NCBI GenBank assembly: GCA_034433305.1
Contig: DAOUAM010000081.1
Coordinates: 1 to 11,643 of the forward strand
Length of the DNA stretch: 11,643 nucleotides
Direction: 5' to 3'
Origin: DAOUAM01 sp034433305
GTDB lineage: Bacteria; Chloroflexota; Dehalococcoidia; Lucifugimonadales; DAOUAM01
Shown here: positions 6,132 through 11,643 of the stretch, piece after piece
Layout of the letters: each line of letters opens with the position of its first letter
Position numbering within the stretch: position 1 is the first letter of the stretch
Position numbers and translations under genes: made by a program
Notes under the pieces: model-generated
Databases searched by the model: none
Told to the model about the DNA's origin: nothing
Seen by the model: only the letters and a program-made list of their open reading frames with translations

Positions 6132-6780
6132 CCAGGACCGACTTCAGCGGGACTTCCGCCAGGGAGCGCAGGCGCAGGTCGGCGTGCTGCAGCGGCATAT
6201 GCTCCGTCATGGGATTGGGCACGGCCACGCAGAACAGGCCGGCGCGTTTGGCCGCGGTCACGCCGTTGAAGGAGTCCTCGATGGCCAGCGCTCCCCCTGG
6301 CTGGCTGCCTAGCTGGGCCACCGATGCCAGGTACAGCTCCGGGTCGGGCTTGATGCGGGCGACGTCATCCGCCGACTTGATGACCTCGAAGTACCGCAGC
6401 AGTCCGCGCCTGGCCAGATGGCCCTCCACCCATCCCCGCGACGAGCTGGACGCCACGCCCAGCCTGAGCCCAAGACCTCTGGCCTCCTGGATGTACTCCA
6501 GCACACCCGGCAGGACGGGGCTGGCCTCGACTATCTCCAGGTAGCGCTGTCGCCGCCTGTGCCTGACCTCGGCCCGCTCTAGGGGCCGCCCCACCAGCGA
6601 CTCCAGGTGCTTGCAGGCGTCGAAGCTCTCTGCTCCGCCTCCGATGTAGCGCGACCACAGCCCCCTGTCCAGCTCCACCCCGAAAGAGTTGTAAAGCTCC
6701 TGCCAGGTCAGGTAGTCCGGCGTCTCGGTGTCTATAATCACGCCGTCGAAATCGAAGACCAGAGCATGTATTTTCCCCAA
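6088..6780 (-). CDS. HAD-superfamily phosphatase/phosphomutase (beta-phosphoglucomutase-like)
   Basis: A 230-residue haloacid dehalogenase-type hydrolase of the subfamily with an alpha-helical cap inserted after motif I. Motif I is DFDGVIIDT, with nucleophile D10 and acid/base D12. Motif II is the serine run near 111-114 (VASSSS), motif III is K144 (ARIKPDPELYL) and motif IV is E168/D169 (AIEDSFNGVTAAKRAG). The sequence resembles beta-phosphoglucomutases and sugar-phosphate phosphatases. Substrate choice depends on the cap and cannot be fixed here. GAGGAGGTG 6 nt before the ATG is one of the best ribosome-binding sites in the window. It begins 49 nt after the small membrane protein and looks like the last gene of the ksgA-ispE operon. 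Confidence 0.92.
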   Translation of the reverse strand: MGKIHALVFDFDGVIIDTETPDYLTWQELYNSFGVELDRGLWSRYIGGGAESFDACKHLESLVGRPLERAEVRHRRRQRYLEIVEASPVLPGVLEYIQEARGLGLRLGVASSSSRGWVEGHLARRGLLRYFEVIKSADDVARIKPDPELYLASVAQLGSQPGGALAIEDSFNGVTAAKRAGLFCVAVPNPMTEHMPLQHADLRLRSLAEVPLKSVLAIAEEGAQKSLGRG

Positions 6781-6829
6781 GGGAGCACCTCCTCAGGCCC
6801 TGAGTCGGGCTTGCCGCCGGCCGTGGCGG

Positions 6830-7246
6830 TCACTCCGAGAAGTAGGGCAGGAACCAGCCGAAGATGCCCATGCACACCAGCGCCAGCGCCACCACGCCGG
6901 CCACGACCTGCCGCAGCAGGACCAGGAACGGCGCGGCCAGGATGGCCGTCGCCACCACCACGGCCAGCGTGAAGACGAGGTTAGGGCTTCCCAGCCCGCC
7001 GCCGGGCGCCTGCCGGACGCTGATGATGTAGAGCACGCCCAGCACAGCGCCTACGATGCCCCACACCGGGTATGCCAGGGCCACGATGGCCATGGCCAGC
7101 GTGGCGGGCCTGTACCTGGCGAAGATGGCCCGCCACCTGGGCGTCGGGGCCTTCAGCAGGAAAAAGAGCATGAGCATGGTGGTGGTGATGAACACCGATG
7201 CCATGAGCATGCCGCCGGCGGTGCCGGCTATCAGCGCGTTGAGCAT
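6830..7246 (-). CDS. Small hypothetical integral membrane protein, about four segments
   Basis: A 138-residue hydrophobic protein that I do not recognise. Hydrophobic stretches at about 1-31, 49-76, 90-112 and 114-134 suggest four membrane spans. They are joined by a basic loop (KAPTPRWRAIFARYRP, about 32-47) and a Gly/Pro loop (about 79-88). The ATG at 7246 overlaps the end of ispE by 16 bp, which implies translational coupling; the open frame extends upstream but would be antisense-free overlap inside ispE. No strong ribosome-binding site is visible, consistent with coupling. The position in a ksgA-ispE-HAD operon does not reveal its function. The gene is supported by its composition, its junctions with both neighbours, and the lack of any other good frame. 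Confidence 0.75.
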   Translation of the reverse strand: MLNALIAGTAGGMLMASVFITTTMLMLFFLLKAPTPRWRAIFARYRPATLAMAIVALAYPVWGIVGAVLGVLYIISVRQAPGGGLGSPNLVFTLAVVVATAILAAPFLVLLRQVVAGVVALALVCMGIFGWFLPYFSE

Positions 7247-8118
7247 TCTGCCGCAGGGTGCCAGGCCGAGGCCAGGTAGGCGCGCCAGCCGTGGCGGTGC
7301 TGGAGCAGCAGTTGCAGGGCCATCCCCACCTCTCGGCGGGACACCAGGGTGAACAGCGTTGGCCCGCTGCCCGCCAGGTGGATTTCCCTGGCCCCCAGGC
7401 TGTAAAAGGTGTCCCAGTACTCCTTGAGGCCGGGGAAGGCGTCCAGGGCCACGGCATCGAAGGCGTTGAACAGGAACTGGGCCGGGACGTCGCCCCCGCC
7501 TCGGATGCGCGCCTCCAGCTTGCGCGTCAGCAGGCCGCCAGTGTAGTGCTCGGGGGACAGCCTGCCGTAGAGGGTGGCCGTCTTGCGAGGCACGGCGATG
7601 TCCGGCACCAGCAGCATCACCCACCTGATGTCCGCTGGCGGCAGGGGCCGCACAATCTCGCCGCGGCCCTGGGCCATGGCCGTGCCGCCGTAGAGGAAGA
7701 AGGGCACGTCAGACCCCAGCTTCGCCGCCAGGGGTGCCAGCTTTTCGGCGGACAGGCCCAGCCCCCAGAGCCGGGACAGCCCCAGCAGGGCGGCGGCGGC
7801 GTCGCTGCTGCCGCCGCCCAGGCCGGCCGCCAGGGGTATGCCCTTCTGGAGCCTGAGCCTGGCCCCCTGCTGGCAGCCGGTTGCCTCGCGCAGCAGGGCG
7901 GCGGCCTTCAGCACCAGGTTGTCCGGCCCCTCAAGCTCCGGCTGGTCGCACTCCAGCGCGATGTCCTGGGCCGGCTCCAGCGTCAGGGTGTCGTGCAGGT
8001 CTATGGTCTGGAGGATGGAGACGATGTCGTGGTAGCCGTCTTCCCGGCGGCCCAGGACTTCCAGGGTAAGATTAATCTTGGCGCAGGCTTTCAGTACCAG
8101 TGCCTGTGACATGGGCAT
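7231..8118 (-). CDS. ispE: 4-diphosphocytidyl-2-C-methyl-D-erythritol kinase
   Basis: This GHMP kinase phosphorylates the 2-hydroxyl of CDP-methylerythritol with ATP, the fourth step of the MEP route to isoprenoid precursors. The 295-residue length is typical. The N-terminus CAKINLTLEVLGRREDGYH carries the conserved lysine K14. The ATP-binding glycine-rich motif is PLAAGLGGGSSDAAAALL at 95-112, D137 lies in GSDVPFFLYGG, and the third GHMP motif is HLAGSGPTLF at 247-256. Two ATGs are possible (8118 and 8112) and neither has a clear ribosome-binding site. The start lies inside the end of ksgA (47-bp overlap), so translation is probably coupled. The presence of ispE indicates that the organism uses the MEP pathway. 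Confidence 0.95.
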   Translation of the reverse strand: MPMSQALVLKACAKINLTLEVLGRREDGYHDIVSILQTIDLHDTLTLEPAQDIALECDQPELEGPDNLVLKAAALLREATGCQQGARLRLQKGIPLAAGLGGGSSDAAAALLGLSRLWGLGLSAEKLAPLAAKLGSDVPFFLYGGTAMAQGRGEIVRPLPPADIRWVMLLVPDIAVPRKTATLYGRLSPEHYTGGLLTRKLEARIRGGGDVPAQFLFNAFDAVALDAFPGLKEYWDTFYSLGAREIHLAGSGPTLFTLVSRREVGMALQLLLQHRHGWRAYLASAWHPAAECSTR

Positions 8119-8935
8119 AGTTTAGGCGAAAAGCGCGGTAAAGGCTACCCCACTCCTCCAGGGACAGCGTCTCGGCGCGGCGGGCCGGGTCTATCCCTGC
8201 CTGGCCCAGCATGGCCTCCACCGCCTCGGCGGGAAGGGACAGCCCATGACGCAGGCAGTTGTGGAGCTGCTTCCTGGGCGCGCTGAAGCCCGCCTTCACC
8301 AGCCGGAAGAACTCCTTGACGGACTCCAGCTCCAGGGCTGGCCTGGGGTAAACGTCAATGCGGACAACGGCGGAGGTGACCTTGGGAGGAGGGCGGAAGG
8401 CGCCCGGCGGCACGTAGGCGACGATGCGGGGCCTGCCGTAAAGCTGCGTGGCGATGGAAAGCACCGTGGTCTTGCCCGGGGGCGCGGCCATGTTCTGCGC
8501 CACCTCGCGCTGCACCATCACCACCATCCGCGTGGGCTTGTGCTCGGCCTCCAGGAAGCGCCGGATGATGGGCGACGCCGCGTAATAGGGCAGGTTGGCC
8601 ACCAGCTTGTAGGGCGTCCCGGCCGGCACCAGGGAGCTGATGTCCACGTCCCGGGCGTCGGCCACCACCAGCGTGACGTTGGGGACGTCCTGGAACTCCT
8701 GGCGAAGGTGGACGGCCAGCGCCTCGTCCAGCTCGACGGCCACCACGCGGGCGCCTCTCCGGGCCAGCTCCCTGGTCAGGATGCCTCGCCCCGGGCCTAC
8801 CTCCAGGAGGGTCTCGCCCGGTGACACTTCCGCCGCCTCGACGATACGTCCCAGCACACGCCGGTCCACCAGGAAGTGCTGGGCCAGCGCCTTCCTGGGC
8901 GGAGGCGGACGGTGTGGCGGTTGCTCCATGTACAT
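8072..8935 (-). CDS. ksgA: 16S rRNA (adenine-1518/1519-N6)-dimethyltransferase
   Basis: KsgA (RsmA) dimethylates two adjacent adenines in the helix 45 loop of 16S rRNA late in small-subunit assembly. The protein has 287 residues from the chosen ATG. Key elements are ALAQHFLVD near 16-24, the SAM-binding motif EVGPGRGILT at 45-54, E68 (AVELDE), and the catalytic NLPYY at 114-118. FRPPPKVTSAVVRI follows at 180-193. GGGA lies 6 nt before the ATG at 8935. An ATG two codons later (8929) is also possible, and a TTG at 8947 would begin inside the dispersed repeat and is less likely. It is the first gene of the ksgA-ispE-membrane protein-HAD cluster; its 5' end abuts repeat copy D. Confidence 0.96.
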   Translation of the reverse strand: MYMEQPPHRPPPPRKALAQHFLVDRRVLGRIVEAAEVSPGETLLEVGPGRGILTRELARRGARVVAVELDEALAVHLRQEFQDVPNVTLVVADARDVDISSLVPAGTPYKLVANLPYYAASPIIRRFLEAEHKPTRMVVMVQREVAQNMAAPPGKTTVLSIATQLYGRPRIVAYVPPGAFRPPPKVTSAVVRIDVYPRPALELESVKEFFRLVKAGFSAPRKQLHNCLRHGLSLPAEAVEAMLGQAGIDPARRAETLSLEEWGSLYRAFRLNYAHVTGTGTESLRQD

Positions 8936-8942
8936 CACGCAT

Positions 8943-9128
8943 CCCAAGGGGGAGAGGATATCCCTGCCCCCAATGGGGGCAGGCCAGAGCTTGTCCCCTC
9001 GACTCCGCTCGGGGCAAGCTCCGAGCCTGTGAAGGGAAAAGGGGCGATACTCCGGCCCCCTCTCTGGCTCTCCCCCAAGGGGGGAGAGGATATCCCTGCC
9101 CCCCCTGGGGGAAGGCCAGGAAGGGGGC
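8943..9128. repeat. Second locus of the dispersed palindromic repeat, with a nested hairpin
   Basis: A full 74-bp copy at 9055-9128 matches the unit found at 2183-2342. A partial copy at about 8943-8986 has the central GGGGGAGAGGATATCCCTG and GGGGGCAGGCCAG parts. Its right end is replaced by a different hairpin: GAGCTTGTCCCC at 8987-8998 pairs with GGGGCAAGCTC at 9011-9021 around TCGACTCCGCTC. The locus separates ksgA from the SRP RNA gene. Bases 9129-9303 beyond it contain nothing I recognise apart from a degraded 24-bp match to 8934-8956. Confidence 0.85.
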
Positions 9129-9303
9129 GAAACGCCTTATTCAGCACTAGCCTGTTATGTATCACACGTCCCAAGCGAGGAGAGCCAGAAATAGGGATGA
9201 AAGGCCTCATCAGGTGCCTGAAGGCATGGCACAGGATACAGACCGCCTGTTGCAGCGGCCTCCGCGCCGTCTATAGCGGAAATCACGAGATGCGGAGGAG
9301 TCA

Positions 9304-9574
9304 AGGCCGTGCACCTCACCTTCGATCTCCCTCCGAAGGCGTGTCCGAGGGTACGACTCAAGCCAGGCTGACCTGCGGCACCCGGAAAGCACCGCTTACC
9401 GCTGCTTCCTTCCGGACCTGACGGGGTTCACAGGTTTCCGCCGCGCAGGACCCAGCTCTCAACACCGCCACCCACGGGCAGAGGCCTCGAAGAGCGGACC
9501 TCTGGGAGGAATTCAGCCCCGCTAGAGCGGATTGCGAGTACAGGGCACCGCTAACTCCCCGCTTAGCACGGCCT
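9304..9574 (-). ncRNA. ffs: Large (Alu-domain) bacterial signal recognition particle RNA
   Basis: This is the RNA of the signal recognition particle, which binds Ffh and targets nascent membrane and secreted proteins. The Ffh-binding core is unmistakable: minus-strand GTCAGGTCCGGAAGGAAGCA within 9401-9422, with a GGAA apical loop flanked by the asymmetric loop. The 5' part, from GGCCGTGCTAAGCGGGGAG through GCCCTGTAC and CAATCCGCTCTAGC, matches the Alu domain of Bacillus scRNA-type molecules. The two ends form a perfect 9-bp stem (AGGCCGTGC at 9566-9574 with GCACGGCCT at 9304-9312). The resulting length of 271 nt equals that of the Bacillus RNA. Many bacteria carry only the roughly 110-nt 4.5S form, so this is the long type. 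It has its own promoter. I see no clear terminator directly after 9304. Confidence 0.95.
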
Positions 9575-9580
9575 ACCTTC

Positions 9581-9609
9581 ATGTTACGGGACATGCAGGC
9601 ACGTGTCAA
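9581..9609 (-). promoter_or_regulatory. Promoter of the SRP RNA gene
   Basis: Minus-strand TTGACA (9604-9609, full match) and TAACAT (9581-9586, 4/6) are separated by 17 nt. Six nucleotides separate the -10 box from the first base of the terminal stem at 9574. The predicted transcription start therefore coincides with the RNA's structural 5' end. Confidence 0.8.
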
Positions 9610-9622
9610 CGAAGGCTGTCCT

Positions 9623-9657
9623 CAGGCTGATGGCTGAAAGCTGATAGCTAACAGCTA
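9623..9657. repeat. Five degenerate heptamer repeats across the lepA stop codon
   Basis: On the minus strand the sequence reads TAGCTGT TAGCTAT CAGCTTT CAGCCAT CAGCCTG, a 7-bp period of the form YAGCYNN. The first TAG is the lepA stop. The array lies between lepA and the SRP promoter. Its function is unknown; slipped-strand duplication is the simplest origin. Confidence 0.7.
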
Positions 9658-11490
9658 CCTGTTCATCTTCAGGATGCTGAGGAAGGCTTCCTGAGGGATT
9701 TCCACCCGGCCCACCCGCTTCATGCGCTTCTTGCCCTCGGCCTGCTTCTCCAGCAGCTTGCGCTTGCGCGTCACATCGCCGCCGTAGCACTTGGCCAGCA
9801 CGTCCTTGCGGATGGCCCGGATGGTCTCACGGGCGATGACCCTGCCGCCTATGGCCGCCTGTATGGGCACCTCGAAGAGCTGGCGGGGTATAAGCTCCTT
9901 GAGCTTGGACACAAGCTCTCGCCCCTGGGCGTAGGCCCTGTCCTTGTGGACAATCATGGACAGGGCGTCCACCGGCTCATCGTTGACCAGGATGTCCAGC
10001 CGCACCAGGCTACCGGGGCGGTAGCCTGCCAGGGCGTAGTCCATGGAGGCGTAGCCCTGCGTGCGGGCCTTCAACTGGTCGTAGAAGTCCACCAGGACCT
10101 CTGAAAGCGGCACGCTGTACTCCAGCAGCACCCTGGCGCTGGAGGACACGTTGCCATCGTCGGAGTGGGAGCCGTACTGCATGTAGTCCATGCGCTTGAA
10201 CTCGCCGCGTCTGCCCGTGACCAGCTCCATGACGGCGCCTATGAACGTGGCCGGGGTTATGACGCTCAGGTCCAGCCACGGCTCCTGTACCTCCGAGACC
10301 TTCTGCACAGGGGGCAGCTTGGCCGGGTTGTCTATCTCCAGCACCGAGCCGTCGGTCAGCACCACCCTGTAGGATACGCTGGGCGAGGTAGCCAGCAGGT
10401 TCAGGTTGTACTCGCGCTCCAGCCGCTCCTGGACCACGTCCATGTGCAGCAGGCCCAGGAAGCCACAGCGGAAGCCGAAGCCCAGGGCGATGGACGTCTC
10501 GGGCTGGAAGCTCAGGGCCGGGTCGTTGAGCCGCAGCTTCTCCAGGGCGTCGCGCAGGGCGACGAAGTCCTCTCCATCGGCGGGGTAGAAGCCGGCGAAG
10601 ACCATGGGCTTGAGGGGCTTGTAGCCCTTCAGCGGCGTCTGGGCGCCGTTCTGGGCCAGCGTGATGGTGTCGCCCACCGGCACGTCGCCCAGGGACTTGA
10701 GGCCGGTGGCGATGTACCCGACCTCGCCGGCCGACAGCCCTTCGGCGGGCACAGGGTTAGGCCGGAAGTAGCCTATCTCCAGCGCCTCGCACTGCACACC
10801 CGTAGACATGAGGCGCAGCGGCGTCCTCACGCCGGCGGAGCCGTCGAAGACGCGCACGTAGGCGACAACGCCCTTGTAGGGGTCATACTTGGAGTCGAAG
10901 ACCAGCGCCCGCAGCGGCGCATCCAGGCTGCCCCTGGGCGGCGGGATGCGCTCCACTATAGCCTCAAGGACCTGGTCAATCCCAGTGCCGACCTTGCCCG
11001 AGGCCAGGATGACCTCCTCTGGCCGGAAGCCAAAGGCGTTCTGCACCTCCTCGGAGACACGCTGCGGGTCCGCCACGTCCAGGTCTATCTTGTTTATGAC
11101 CGGGATGATGGCCAGGTCGTGCTCCAGGGCCAGGTACACGTTGGCCAGCGTCTGGGCCTGGATGCCCTGGGTGGCGTCCACCACAAGCAGCGCGCCCTCG
11201 CAGGCGGCCAGGCTGCGGGACACCTCGTAGCTGAAGTCCACGTGGCCCGGCGTGTCTATCAGGTTGAGCTGGTACTGCTGGCCCGTGCGGCTGGTGTACA
11301 GCAGCCGCACCGCCGAGGCCTTGATGGTGATGCCGCGCTCCCGCTCCAGGGCCATGTCGTCCAGCACCTGCTCGGTCATGTCCCTCTCTGAAATGGTGCC
11401 TGTGACCTGGAGCAGCCGGTCCGCCAGCGTAGACTTGCCGTGGTCTATGTGGGCTATTATGCAGAAGTTGCGTATGAATCGGGAGTCCAT
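9655..11490 (-). CDS. lepA: Elongation factor 4 (ribosome back-translocase)
   Basis: LepA is a translational GTPase related to EF-G. It acts on the ribosome and has been implicated in back-translocation and small-subunit biogenesis. The 611-residue length is close to the usual 600. G motifs are AHIDHGKST at 13-21, DTPGH at 79-83 and NKID at 133-136; RGITIKAS is the switch I segment. The LepA-specific C-terminal domain is complete, including CYGGDVTRKRKLLEKQAEGK, and the protein ends QEAFLSILKMNR. The ATG at 11490 gives the canonical N-terminus MDSRFIRNFCIIAHIDHGK. There is no Shine-Dalgarno sequence before it. The real upstream region cannot be judged because the window folds back on itself there. 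Confidence 0.97.
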   Translation of the reverse strand: MDSRFIRNFCIIAHIDHGKSTLADRLLQVTGTISERDMTEQVLDDMALERERGITIKASAVRLLYTSRTGQQYQLNLIDTPGHVDFSYEVSRSLAACEGALLVVDATQGIQAQTLANVYLALEHDLAIIPVINKIDLDVADPQRVSEEVQNAFGFRPEEVILASGKVGTGIDQVLEAIVERIPPPRGSLDAPLRALVFDSKYDPYKGVVAYVRVFDGSAGVRTPLRLMSTGVQCEALEIGYFRPNPVPAEGLSAGEVGYIATGLKSLGDVPVGDTITLAQNGAQTPLKGYKPLKPMVFAGFYPADGEDFVALRDALEKLRLNDPALSFQPETSIALGFGFRCGFLGLLHMDVVQERLEREYNLNLLATSPSVSYRVVLTDGSVLEIDNPAKLPPVQKVSEVQEPWLDLSVITPATFIGAVMELVTGRRGEFKRMDYMQYGSHSDDGNVSSSARVLLEYSVPLSEVLVDFYDQLKARTQGYASMDYALAGYRPGSLVRLDILVNDEPVDALSMIVHKDRAYAQGRELVSKLKELIPRQLFEVPIQAAIGGRVIARETIRAIRKDVLAKCYGGDVTRKRKLLEKQAEGKKRMKRVGRVEIPQEAFLSILKMNR

Positions 11491-11643
11491 ATACCGATGG
11501 TAGCATAGCAGTAGTGACCACTCAAGATAAACGCAGCCACGGCCTTCTGCCCTTCGCCCCCTGGGGCGAAGGGCAGAAGGCCGTGGCTGCGTTTATCTTG
11601 AGTGGTCACTACTGCTATGCTACCATCGGTATATGGACTCCCG
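11480..11643. repeat. Perfect 81-bp inverted repeat at the window edge (foldback)
   Basis: Bases 11480-11560 and 11563-11643 are exact reverse complements, separated by CT at 11561-11562. The left arm contains the first codons of lepA and its start region, and the right arm repeats them in reverse up to the last base of the window. A natural terminator would not be expected to mirror coding sequence, so an assembly or amplification foldback at a contig end is likely. The inner GCCCTTCGCCCC/GGGGCGAAGGGC part could be a genuine hairpin that seeded it. Confidence 0.95.

Noticed and set aside
8072..8947. TTG start for ksgA at 8947
   Set aside because: It would begin inside the dispersed repeat, while ATGs at 8935 and 8929 give a normal N-terminus, and GGGA is well spaced for 8935.
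10165..11391. Plus-strand open frame of 408 codons
   Set aside because: Antisense shadow of lepA; composition rich in Val, Gln, His and Gly with no motif.
11491..11643. Natural rho-independent terminator or operator upstream of lepA
   Set aside because: The palindrome includes lepA codons and is perfect to the last base of the window, which fits a foldback artefact better.

Overview
The window is a GC-rich bacterial chromosomal segment that carries housekeeping genes next to accessory genes. A large Alu-type SRP RNA, a threonyl-tRNA synthetase without a TGS domain, and GC-rich dispersed palindromic repeats together suggest a Chloroflexota lineage, perhaps Dehalococcoidia-like. That placement is inference, because no marker was searched. 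The right edge is a perfect 81-bp inverted repeat that copies the start of lepA, so the window probably ends at a contig end.

Layout, left to right. (1) thrS on the minus strand. (2) An 880-bp stretch without an intact gene. It holds a decayed tail with a hairpin resembling the right end of an IS200/IS605 tnpB element, a tandem array of an 84-bp-period palindromic repeat, a truncated fragment resembling an enolase-superfamily N-terminal domain, and a promoter. (3) A plus-strand zinc-type medium-chain alcohol dehydrogenase closed by a strong terminator. (4) Two minus-strand genes, a ThuA-like protein and a VOC-fold protein, forming a small operon with a recognisable promoter. (5) A 680-bp intergenic region with several short palindromes. 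(6) A plus-strand stand-alone response-regulator receiver that overlaps, tail to tail, the last gene of a minus-strand operon. (7) That operon, in transcription order ksgA, ispE, a small membrane protein and a HAD hydrolase. (8) A second locus of the same dispersed repeat. (9) The SRP RNA gene with a well-placed promoter. (10) lepA.

How the genes fit together. thrS, ksgA, the SRP RNA and lepA serve translation and protein targeting, and ispE serves isoprenoid precursor synthesis by the MEP pathway. The ThuA-like/VOC pair and the alcohol dehydrogenase look like small-molecule catabolic genes of unknown substrate. The receiver has no output domain and no kinase beside it. I found no defence system, CRISPR array, integron or tRNA gene. 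The points most worth follow-up are the structured region upstream of thrS, the repeat family, and the foldback at the right edge.
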